Assembly (NCBI GenBank): GCA_037039925.1
Contig: JAXRKP010000341.1
Location: 57,501 to 121,500, forward strand
Length of the DNA stretch: 64,000 bases
Origin: Doris montereyensis
Lineage: Eukaryota > Mollusca > Gastropoda > Nudibranchia > Dorididae
Direction: 5' to 3'
The position numbers and the translations under genes are program-made. The notes below the pieces were generated by a model that was not told where the DNA came from, did no database searches, and saw only the letters and a list, made by a program, of their open reading frames with translations. The first letter of the stretch is position 1; each line of letters opens with the position of its first letter. Below are positions 1 through 14,105 of this stretch, piece by piece.

Positions 1-190
1 CCTCCTTTTTATCGTCCGTCTCCGGTGGGACTAGGTGCTGATCCACCTACCTGGACCAGGGGTTGGGGGTGGGGTGGGGATAGGTTTACTCGAAAAAACT
101 CGAGAAAACATTCAACCTGTGGGGTTTGCACCCACGAGCTTTTGGTCGAGGAGTTAATACCTTGCCTCTGGACTACCGAGTCCCCTTGTT
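1..190 (-). repeat. SINE-like repeat family A, copy (truncated by window edge)
   Basis: Reverse-oriented copy of family A. The minus-strand head GGGGACTCGGTAGTCC lies at the right end near 185, the box-B-like part sits around 130-150, and the body runs to the window edge. It closely resembles 33390-33490 and 30090-30275. Confidence 0.65.
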
Positions 191-349
191 GGGTGGTGCC
201 ACAGGTAGGTTCTACTTCTTTCCTTTCTATCATTCGCATATTTTTCATCTTGCTATTTTCTCTTCTTAATTCACTCTGAGAGCACTGCATGTGGTAGATA
301 AGGAAATGTTGATGAAACAGTGAAGCCAACCGCTTCATTCTATCCACAG

Positions 350-3934
<3,585 letters not shown>

Positions 3935-4394
3935 CATCCTGTCGAGGCACGAACCTACGACCTTCTGAGGTTTTTGTTTGTTTGTTTGTTTGTTAAGTTT
4001 TTGTTTTGTTTTCTTTCCTTTGTTTTGGCTTGTTCTGTTCTGTCCTGTCTTGTTTTTTGGGTTTTTTCTGTTTTGGTCTGTAGGTCACCTGATCAGATTG
4101 CATATATTTAATAGATTTATAGATGGCGCAAAAAAAAGAAGAAAAAAGTGATAAGCGAAATGTCTGGTATCATATTGTTTTACTTTTTCAACTGACACTC
4201 GTCAACCTTATTTCATCTCCTATTTGATGTTTCCCAAACACATGTTGATCTTATAATAGACTACTAAAGATACAAATATAAAGCCGTTGGTGTTCACAAA
4301 ACGTTTGCATTTGATAGTATACGGTCAAATAATTTCAAAATGACTCAACCATTAACAGTTTATGCAGTGCATGGGAGGATGGGGAGGAGGGGGG
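3935..4394 (+). other. 3' flank / probable 3' UTR of the ACS-like gene
   Basis: Follows the ACS stop codon. It contains TTTG/TTTTG-rich simple sequence at about 3970-4080 and no recognisable coding sequence. A canonical AATAAA is not obvious until about 4585, at the end of the adjacent SINE-like repeat, so the UTR end cannot be fixed. Confidence 0.4.
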
Positions 4395-4600
4395 GGGGGC
4401 TCAGTGATCCAAGGGTAAGGTGTCTGCCTCTGAAAACAAAAGGTCGTGAGTTTACGCCCTGACAGGCTGAACAACTTTCTTGATTTTTTTCTTCAGATTA
4501 TATCTTGGCTGTTTACATGGCAGTTCGGGCAAAATTTAAAATCTTATCAAAAACCCCTAGATCCTCTTAGCTGTGGATATGGGTGAAATAAAATAAATTA
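4395..4600 (+). repeat. SINE-like repeat family A, copy
   Basis: Shares its architecture with copies at 1-190, 29975-30275, 33215-33490 and 39715-39940. A tRNA-like head (GGTAAGGTGTCTGCCTC, then GGTCGTGAGTTTACGCCC as box-B-like) is followed by a body with GGCTGTTTACATGGCAG and an A-rich AATAAA-type end. It is probably a tRNA-derived SINE. Confidence 0.65.
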
Positions 4601-4651
4601 AAGAATTAATAGTTATGCACAGACCAGATGCTCTTTGTTCTTTTTTTTCAG

Positions 4652-4804
4652 TATTTGATCAAACTCGCTTCCTACATGTATGGCAATGACATTGCTCTGA
4701 TATCACTTGTATTTGTATCACAAGGAGTTGAACGTTCTGCCCTAATTGAAAAAATGCTGGGGAAAGACTTCCGGTTTGGTCATCGAGCAGGACACACGGT
4801 GTGA
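4652..4804 (+). CDS. possible orphan terminal exon (uncertain)
   Basis: A strong acceptor (polyT then CAG at 4649-4651) is followed by 50 open codons ending in TGA at 4802-4804. The reading includes YMYGNDIALISLVFVSQG and LGKDFRFGHRAGH, and is not low-complexity. I do not recognise the family. Its phase (0) does not fit an alternative splice from ACS exon 350-406, which ends in phase 1. It could be a pseudo-exon, a remnant of another gene, or chance. Confidence 0.2.
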   Translation, partial: YLIKLASYMYGNDIALISLVFVSQGVERSALIEKMLGKDFRFGHRAGHTV

Positions 4805-4854
4805 CGAGCTCTCGCCTTTTCCACTTAATTTCCAATTATTTTGTGGATATAAAC

Positions 4855-5145
4855 TAAAGTTCCTTCAAGGCCGATACGGCCCATAGAGCAGGGGCTTATC
4901 CCGGTTTCAATAGTGTGAAGCAGAACAGGTGACATGACAACAATCACCTCCCGGACAGAACGTTATAGTCTGACGCAGATTTTTGCTCCCAAGCTAGTGC
5001 TTGTACGCATGTGCACCTGAGTTGAGTGGGGAAATGCGTGTTAAGTGTCTTTCCCCAAGGAACACAACGGGGGACCTAGCTTTGCTAGGATTCGAACTTG
5101 GGACCCAGTCCGGCAGCCTAACCACTCGGCAACCGACGCCATCCT
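4855..5145 (-). repeat. SINE-like repeat family B, copy
   Basis: Minus-oriented copy of a ~290 bp family. At its right end (minus-strand 5' end) it has a tRNA-like head with a box-B-like GTTCGAATCC equivalent near 5090. The body contains CTTTCCCCAAGGAACAC, GTGCACCTGAGTTGAGTGGG and, at the far end, GGCCCATAGAGC. Other copies: 24090-24610, 28960-29210, 31790-32080, 33565-33855, 35520-35795, 47030-47320. Confidence 0.75.
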
Positions 5146-5252
5146 ACTGTACTGTATACACTACACAAATATTCTTCTGCTATTCATTAAACGGACTTAC
5201 ACATTACATTATATTTATAATAATATATGGACACAGCTCTCTCTTATATTGG

Positions 5253-5254
<2 letters not shown>

Positions 5255-5296
<42 letters not shown>

Positions 5297-8200
5297 TGTT
5301 CAACTTATGTGTTTGTGTGTGTATGTTGTTCAATTTGTGTGTTTGTGTGTGGATGTTGTTCAACTTATGTGTTTGTGTGTTATGTGTTGTTTGACTTATG
5401 TGTTTGTGTGTGGATGTTGTTCAACTTATGTGTTTGTTTGGTGTTGTTCAACTTATTGTGTGGATTGTGTAGATGTTGTTCAACTATGTTTTTGTGTGTA
5501 TGTGTTCAACTTATGTGTTTGTGTGTGGATGTTGTTCAACTTATGTGTTTGTGTTGATGTTGTTTCAACTTATGTGTTTGTGTGTGTATGTTGTTCAACT
5601 TATGTTTTGTTGTGTGTGTGGATATTGTTGAACTTATGTGTTTGTGTGTGGATGTTGTTGTTTGTTTTTGTGTGTGTATGTTGTTCAACTTTGTGTGTTT
5701 GTGTTTGTGTGTATGTTGTTCAACTTGTGTGTGGTGTTGTTCAACTTATGTGTTTGTGTGTGGATGTTGTTGTTCAACTTATGTGTTTGTTGTGGATGTT
5801 GTTGAACTTATGTGTTTTGTGTGTGGATGTTGTTCAACTTATGTTTTTGGATGTTGTTCAACTTATGTGTTTGTGTGTGGATGTTGTTCAACTTATGTTG
5901 TTTGTGTGTGGATGTTGTTCAACTTATGTGTGTTTGTGTGTGGATGTTGTTCAACTTGTGTGTTTGTGTTGTGGATGTTGTTCAACTTATGTTTTTGTGT
6001 GTGGATGTTGTTCAACTTATGTTTTTGTGTGTGTATGTTGTTCAACTTGTGTGTTTGTGTGGATGTTGTTCAACTATGTGTTTGTGTGTGGATGTTGTTT
6101 TTGTTGTGGATGTTGTTCAACTTGTGTGTTTGTGTTATTGTGTGGATGTTGTTCAACTTCAATGTGTTTGTGTGTGGATGTTGTTCAACTTGTTCATGTT
6201 GTTCAACTTATGTGTTTGTGTGGATGTTGTCCTTGTGTGTTTGTGTGGATGTTGTTCAACTTATGTGTGTTTGTGTGTGGATGTTGTTCAAATGTTTTAA
6301 TTGTGTTTGTTTGTGTGGATGTTGTTCAACTTATGTTGTTTGTGTGTGGATGTTGTTCAACTTGTGTGTGTTTTGTGTGTTGTTCAATTATGTGTTTGTG
6401 TGTGGATGTTGTTCAACTTATGTGTTTGTGTGTGGATGTTGTTCAACAACTTATGTGTTTGTGTGTGGATGTTGTTTAACTTATGTGTGTTTGTGTGTGG
6501 ATGTTGTTCAACTTGTGTTTTTGTTGTGTGTTGTTCAACTTATGTGTTTGTGTGTATGTTGTTCAACTTGTATATGTTTTGTATGTGTGGATGTTGTTCA
6601 ACATATTTGTTCAACTTTGTGGTTGTGATGTTGTTCAACTTGTGTTTGTGTGTGTATGTTGTTCAACTTGTGTGTTTGTGTGTGGATGTTGTTCAATTTT
6701 TGTGTGTGGATGTTGTTCAACTTATGTGTTTGTGTGTGTTTTTGTGTGTTGTGTTTGTGTGGATGTTCAACTTCTGTGTTTGTGTGTGGATGTTGTTTTG
6801 TTTGTGTGTGTATGTTGTTCAACTTATGTGTTTGTGTGTGTATGTTGTTCAACTTATGTTTTTGTGTGTATGTTGTTCAACTTGTGTGTTTGTGTGTGGA
6901 TGTTGTTCAAATTTATTGCTTTTGTGTGTGGATGTTGTTCAACTTGTGTGTGGATGTTGTTCAACTTGTGTTTTTGTGTGGATGTTGTTCAACTTATGTG
7001 TTTTTGTGTGTGTATGTTGTTCAACTTGTGTGTTGTGTGTGGATGTTGTTTAACTTTGTTTGTGTGGATGTTGTTCAACTTTGTGTTTGTGTGTGGATGT
7101 TGTTCAACTTATGTTTTTGTGTGTATGTGTTTTTGTTTGTGTGTGGATGTTGTTCAACTTGTGTGTTTGTGTGTGGATGTTGTTCAACTTATGTTTGTGT
7201 TTGTGTGTGTGTTGTTCAACTTGTATTGTTTTGTGTGTATGTTTTCTGTGTGTGGATGTTGTTCAACTGTGTTTGTGTGTTGGATTGTATGTTGTTCAAC
7301 TTATGTGTTTGTGTGTGTTGTTCAATGTGTGGATTTGTTCAACTTATGTGTTTGTGTGTGGATGTTGTTCAACTTGTGTGTTTGTGTGTGGATGTTGTTC
7401 AACTTATGTGTTTGTGTTGTATGTTGTTCAACTTGTGTGTTTGTGTGTGTATGTTGTTCAACTTATGTTTTTGTGTGTGGATGTTGTTCAACTTATGTGT
7501 TTGTGTGGATGTTGTTCAACTATGTGTGTGGATTTGTTCAACTTATGTGTTTGTGTGTGTATGTTGTTCAACTTTGTGTGTGGATGTTGTTCAACTTGTG
7601 TGTGGATGTTGTTCAACTTGTGTTTTTGTGTGTGGATTGTTCAACTTGTGTTTTTGTGTTTGGATGTTGTTCAACTTATGTGTTTGTGTGTGGATGTTGT
7701 TCAACTTATGTATGTTGTTCAATTGTGTGTTGTTGTGTTCAACTTATGTTTTTGTGTGTGGATGTTGTTCAACTTGTGTTTGTGTGGATGTTGTTCAACT
7801 TATGTGTTTGTGTGTGGATGTTGTTCAACTTATGTGTTTGTGTGTATGTTGTTCAACTTATGTGTTTGTTGTGGATGTTGTATGTGTTTGTGTGTGGATG
7901 TTGTTCAACTTGGATGTTCAACTTGTGTTTTTGTGTTTGGATGTTGTTCAACTTGTGTTCTTGGATGTTGTTCAACTTGTGTGTGTTGTTGTTTTGTGTG
8001 TGGATGTTGTTCAACTTATGTGTTTGTGTGTGGATGTTGTATGTTGTTCAACTTATGTTTTTGTGTGTGTGTTGTGTATGTTGTTCAACTTATGTGTTTG
8101 TGTGTGGATGTTGTTCAACTTGATGTTGTGTTTTTTGTGTGTATGTTTTTCAACTTGTGTGTTTTGTGTTTGTTCAACTTGTTTGTGTGGATGTTGTTCA

Positions 8201-10930
8201 ACTTATGTGTTTGTGTGTGGATGTTGTTCAACTTATGTTTGTTTGTGTGTGTATGTTGTTTGTTGTTTGTGTTGGATGTTGTTTGTGTGTGGATGTTGTT
8301 GTTCAACTTATGTGTTTGTGTGTGTATGTTGTTCAACTTATGTGTTGTTTGTGTTCAATGTTTTGTTCAACTTACTTGTGTTTTTGTGTGTATGTTGTTC
8401 AACTTGTGTGTTTGAGTGTGGATGTTGTTCAACTTGTGTTTTTTGTGTTCAACTTGTGTTTGTGTTTGGATGTTGTGATGTTGTTCAACGTTATGTGTTT
8501 GTGTGTGTATGTTGTTCAACTTGTGTGTTTGTGTGTGATGTTGTTCAACTTATGTGTTTGTGTGTGGATGTTGTTCAACTTATGTGTTTGTGTGTGGATG
8601 TTGTTGAATTTGTGTGGATGTTGTTCAACTTATGTGTTTGTGTGTGGATGTTGTTCAACTTATGTTTTTGTGTGTGTGTTTGTTGTTCAACTTATGTGTT
8701 TGTGTGTGGATGTTGTTTAAACTTGTGTGTGGATGTTGTTTGTGTTTTGTGTGTGTATGTTGTTCAACTTGTGTGGATTTTGTGTGTATGTTGTTCAACT
8801 TATGTGTTTGTGGATGTTGTTCAACTTATGTGTTTGTGTGTGGATGTTGTTCAACTTATGTGTTTGTGTGTGGATGTTGTTCAACTTATGTGTTTGTGTG
8901 TGGATGTTGTTCAACTTATGTGTTTGTGTGTGGATGTTGTTCAACTTATGTTTTTTTGTTGTGTATGTTGTTCAACTATGTTGTTCAATCCTGTGTGGAT
9001 GTCGTTCAACTTATGTGTTTGTGTGTGGATGTTGTTCAACTTATGTTTTTGTTGGATGTTGTTGTTCAACTTATGTGTTTGTGTGTGGATGTTGTTCAAC
9101 TTGATGTTCAACTTTGTTTTTGTGTGTATGTTGTTCAACTTATGTGTTTGTGTGTGTATATGTGGTTGTGTTTGTGTGGATGTTGTTCAACTTGATGTTG
9201 TTCAACTTGTGTTTTTGTGTGGATGTTGTTCAACTTATGTGTTTGTGTGTGTATGTTATTCAACTTATATGTTTGTGTGTGGGTGGCGTTCAACTTGTGT
9301 GTGTGGATGTTGTTCAACTTCTGTTTTTGTGTGTCGATGTTGTTCAACTTCTGTTTTTATGTGTGGATGTTGTTCAACTTATGTGTTTGTGTGTGTACCT
9401 TGTTCAACTTATGTGTTTGTGTGTGTATGTTGTTCAACTTATGTTTGTGTGTGTATGTTGTTCAACTTGTGTGTTTGAGTGTGGATGTTGTTCAACTTGT
9501 GTTTTTGCTGTGTGGATAGCGTTCAACTTGTGTTTTTGTGTTTGGATGTTGTTCAACGTATGTGTTTTGTGTGTGTATGTTGTTCAACTTGTGTGTTTGT
9601 GTGTATGTTGTTCAACTTGTGTGTGGATGTTGTTCAACTTATGTGTTTGTGTGTGGATGTTGTTAAACTTGTGTGGGGATGTTGTTCAACTTATGTGTTT
9701 GTGTGTGGATGTTGTTCAACTTATGTTTTTGTGTGTGTGTATGTTGTTCAACTTATGTGTTTGTGTGTGGATGTTGTTTAACTTATGTGTTTGTGTGTGG
9801 ATGTTGTTCAACTTATGTTTTTTGTGTGTATGTTGTTCAACTTGTGTGTTTGTGTGTGTATGTTGTTCAACTTGTGTGTGGATGTTGTTCAACTTATGTG
9901 TTTTGTGTGTGGATGTTGTTGAACTTATGTGTTTGTGTGTGGATGTTGTTTAACTTATGTGTTTGTGTGTGGATGTTGTTCAACTTGTGTGTTTGTGTTT
10001 GGATGTTGTTCAACTTATGTTTTTGTGTGTGTATGTTGTTCAACTTGTGTGTGGATGTTGTTCAACTTATGTGTTTGTGTGTGGATGTTGTTCAACTTAT
10101 GTGTTTGTGTGTGTATGTTGTTCAACTTAAGTGTTTGTGTGTGTATGTTTTTCAACTTATGTGTTTGTGTGTGGATGTTGTTCAACTTATATGTTTGTGT
10201 ATGGATGGCGTTTCAACTTGTGTTTTTGTGTGTGGATGTTGTTCAACGTATGTGTTTGTGTGTGTATGTGGTTCAACTTGTGTTTGTGTGTGTATGTTGT
10301 TCAACTTGTGTGTTTGTGTGTGGATGTTGTTCAACTTGTGTTTTTGTGTGTGGATGTTGTTCAATTTATGTGTTTGTGTGTGTATGTTATTCAACTTATA
10401 TGTTTGTGTGTGGATGTTGCATTCAACTTGTGTGTGGATGTTGTTCAACTTTTGTTTGTGTGGATGTTGTTCAACTTGTTTTTTGTGTGGATGTTGTTCA
10501 ATTTATGTGTTTGTGTGTGTATGTTATTCAAATTATGTTTGTGTGTGGATGGCATTCAACTTGTGTGTGGATGTTGTTCAACTTTTGTTTTTGTGTGTGG
10601 ATCTTGTTCAACTTGTGTTTTTATGTGGATGATGTTCAACTTATGTGTTTGTGTGTGTACCTTGTTCAACTTATGTGTTTGTGTGTGTATGTTGTTCAAC
10701 TTATGTTTGTGTGTGTATGTTGTTCAACTTGTGTGTTTGAGTGTGGATGTTGTTCAACTTGTGTTTTTGCGTGTGGATGGCGTTCAACTTGTGTTTTTGT
10801 GTTTGGATGTTGTTCAACGTATGTGGTTGTGTGTGTATGTTGTTCAACTTGTGTGTTTGTGTGTGGATGTTCAACTTATATTTTTGTGTGTGGACGTTGT
10901 TCAACTTATGTGTTTGTGTGTGGGTGCACC
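5255..10930. repeat. 5.7 kb minisatellite, 30 bp unit (~190 copies)
   Basis: A tandem array whose plus-strand unit begins TTCAACTTATG and ends GTGTGGATGTTG (30 bp). Variant positions recur: TTATGTG versus TTGTGTG, and GGATG versus GTATG. Because 30 is divisible by 3 and all three forward frames of the unit lack stops, spurious ORFs of up to 942 residues span it; their decapeptides are built from QLMCLCVDVV, FNLCVCVWML and STYVFVCGCC. Copies between about 5.4 and 9.1 kb carry many small indels, while 9.2-10.9 kb is more regular and shows higher-order duplications. A short pure (GT)n run opens the array at 5255-5292. No splice, promoter or protein-domain evidence supports a gene. Confidence 0.97.
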
Positions 10931-11700
10931 AACTTGAAAAGAGTGCAAGGGATGCTATTGCTAAGTAAAGTATGCTCGGTGAACATTTGCAGACTTCTTT
11001 CGTCTAACCCTCACTCCCCTCCCCACAAAAAACCCTGTCCTGTCACTCATGTCACACACATAAGAATTGTTTCTCTACTGCAGTTTGAACTATCAATACT
11101 ATCATATCTAAAAAAATTGGTACATACAAATACAACTCATGTAGGCATATCATTATACCTGTATAATTATTTCTAATTCTTAGTGTGCATTGATTCATGA
11201 CTTTTATTATGTAATATATTGAATTCAGTATGCCCTTGTTGTAATTTAATATTTTAATTTTAAGCACGGCTGTAGAAAGAATTTCCCTAAGGGCATTAAT
11301 AAAGTATTATCATTATCAATGTTATTATATCTATATATACATTTTACATGTATATATAATTCTGAGTTGGTTGTGTTTTGTTTGCCACAGGCTGTTGCCA
11401 GGCCCCTAAAACTTAGTAAAAGTAACCATATTTTTCATGCAGGTTTTAAATGATCCCAAGACCGTTTTCATTCTATCAGAAGTCACTTCTTAATAATAAA
11501 AAAATTCATCGGTTCCCCATATTTGAGTAGAATCTTTATTCACCTCAGTCACCATTTTGAACAGGTTATAATTAAAAAGTTGGAATAGTACCGTTCATAC
11601 ATACCTGTGTAACCTCAGTATCGATTACTAACCCGATCTAATAAATAATAATCATACTTGGTATCACCCGGGATGTAACATGTTTGTATTATATATATAC
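10931..11700. other. gene-free AT-rich spacer
   Basis: Right flank of the satellite. I see no exon. Around 11640-11690 a ~40 bp stretch (ACTTGGTATCACCCGGG) resembles 60010-60055 and is probably the end of a shared dispersed element. Confidence 0.6.
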
Positions 11701-11701
11701 T

Positions 11702-12014
11702 ACTGTCCACAAAAAGTAAGTACATCTACAGTATATCTTATCTCTCAAACTAGTAAAGGTACAAAGAGGATAAAATAAAATTATAAAATTGGTTGAAAAG
11801 AATTCACTCACAATGATAAAATAAAATTATAAAATTGGTTGAAAAGAATTCACTCACAATGATAAAATAAAATTATAAAATTGGTTGAAAAGAATTCACT
11901 CACAATAACAAGACAAAATACTCTTATGAAATATTTAAAGCGATTATAAGTTCTAGGAAGGATTTTATGTCATGTAGAAATAATTAATATGCATTACTTT
12001 TTGTGGATAGTGTA
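11702..12014. mobile_element. MITE-like element, Tc1/mariner-style, with internal 46 bp triplication
   Basis: Imperfect terminal inverted repeats: the left end reads CTGTCCACAAAAAGTAAG and the right end reads TTACTTTTTGTGGATAGTG, both with TA close by. Inside, 11772-11906 holds three near-identical ~46 bp copies beginning GATAAAATAAAATTATAAAA. There is no transposase ORF. The short core TIR and TA flanks suggest, but do not prove, a Tc1/mariner-derived MITE. Confidence 0.55.
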
Positions 12015-13188
12015 ATACTTTTCTGACATTTCCTCATTCAAACGGATAAAAAAAAAATGTCGGATGGTAAAATACCGAGTAATTAAATCTACTGTGTAAA
12101 AAAATGCAATCAGTTGTTTCATGTCAAAGTTTAAATTTAAAGTCAAAAGTCATTTAAAATATTTCATAACATGTTTTTATTGAGTTCCACTTTTTTTTCC
12201 TTTCTCAAAATGAAGAAGAAGAAGAATCATTAACAATACTTATATTTTCAACAATCAACAGTATAATCAATAATGATATGATAATATGAGCAAGTCCAAT
12301 TTATCTTCATGATTTACATTTATTTGATTTATGTACAGAAATGAAAAATGGTTCACACAATCGTTTATTATAATATTTTGAATGAAAAGCTGACGAACAA
12401 TGTCCAACCTGTAATTGAATAATTTCATCAAAATAAAAAACAAAAAACAAAAAGATTAATTCAAAATTTTGTTTAATCACCGAAAAATTGCTCATAAATA
12501 ATACAGTGTCGTCATTTAAGTCAATGTCATGAAAATGTAAGCATCAGCACAGAACAATGGATTGTGTTGGAAAATTGTTTCCTTTATAAATTAAAGAAGA
12601 AAAACAACAAACACACAATTTGGCTTGAGACAACTTTAAGAACTGGATGGCAACATCAATGTTATATGAGACAATCATTAAATTTGTCTGCTGGTACACA
12701 CACACACACACACACACAAATACAAGCACACTTATGTAAGTATTGTAAGGCATACAGACTCAAAACAATTCAAAGCAATGTATTATCATAATTCATACAC
12801 ATACATACAAAACTGTTAATAACATTAAACAATATGAGCTCAACATAGAAAATAAAATTTACACGCCAAGGAATTGAAGGTATTGATGACTGATTTCATG
12901 TGCTGGGCAATTCGCTATTCATCCTTGGCTTAGAAATAGATACATGAAAACCACCCAAAGTTACAAAATAATTTTGTTTAAAAGACTATCTGTTTTTCAT
13001 TTATAAAACCAAAACTAGGGAGGAGAGGTATAGAGCCAGGTGAGGTCAAGGGCAGAAACATTGTAAAAATGTATGGATTTCCCTGTGGGGTTTCATTTTG
13101 TAAATAATAGAATGAAAAACAAATGTCCATGCAACATCATACCCCCCCCCCCCTCCTACTCACTCTCTATGTATGTACATTACATACT

Positions 13189-13285
13189 TGTATGTATGTA
13201 TGTATTTATGTATGTATATATGTATGTATATATGTACATGTATATATGTATGTGTGTGTGTATGTATTTATGTATGTATGTATGT
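13189..13285. repeat. TATG-type microsatellite
   Basis: Repeated TATG/TATA tetranucleotides such as ATGTATGTATTTATGTATG. Simple sequence only. Confidence 0.9.
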
Positions 13286-13946
13286 CTTTCTCTCTCTCAA
13301 TACCCATTACTGCTGATACCATAGGCACAGAGTGAAGAATCATCATCATGTAAAAATACTTTTTCTTCTTTGTGCTTGTATTTTGTAATAAAAAAAAAAC
13401 CCAACAAAAAATAAACAATGGCAACTCAGACAATTCAAAAACACCAAAAGAATGCAAATGAAAAAACAGTATGTTAAAATCGTCCATAGAGGCAAAAATT
13501 GGTGGGAAGAACTTTATCTACAAAAACATTTCATTTGAAATCAATTAAGTAATCGATTGATTGATTGATTGATTAATTATTTATGTTTTTACTCTCACTA
13601 GCATAGCATTACACACACTTCTTTGTTCGTGTGTGCTGTTTCAAAACTAAAATGACTAACTAACATTCAATCATTCAACAAATAACCAATGAAATACATT
13701 ATAATAATGAAATTTGCTGCCTTATGGAATAAGAGAGAGAGAGGGAGATGGGGGAGAATGGCACGCCTCGATGGAAATTGGAAATTGGACAAGAGCAAGT
13801 TACAAATACGACCATTTTTACTACATGTACATACATTTGGTTCCAGAAACAAATAAATTGGAGAAGAAAAAAACTTTAAAAAAGGAGCAACGAACAAAAA
13901 CCAAGAGGCACTCTTGTATGATGGTGGTGAACAAAGACAATGAATG

Positions 13947-14105
13947 TACAAGAAAAGTTGTGTCAATAGGAAGGAGAAATAACAATACAAGAAAAGTTGT
14001 GTCAATAGGAACAAGAAATAACAGTACAAGAAAAGTTGTGTCAATAGGAACAAGAAATAACAGTACAAGAAAAGTTGTGTCATTAGGAACAAGAAAGAAC
14101 AGTAA
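13947..14105. repeat. 39 bp minisatellite, 4 copies
   Basis: Four copies of a 39 bp unit beginning TACAAGAAAAGTTGTGTC. Being 13 codons long it yields a repeated RKVVSIGTRNNST reading, but nothing suggests a gene. Confidence 0.92.

Noticed and set aside
5001..9478. Very long plus-strand ORFs (492 to 942 codons) of Cys/Val/Leu-rich repeats
   Set aside because: They are translations of the 30 bp satellite, which lacks stops in all forward frames. No domain, splice or promoter evidence.
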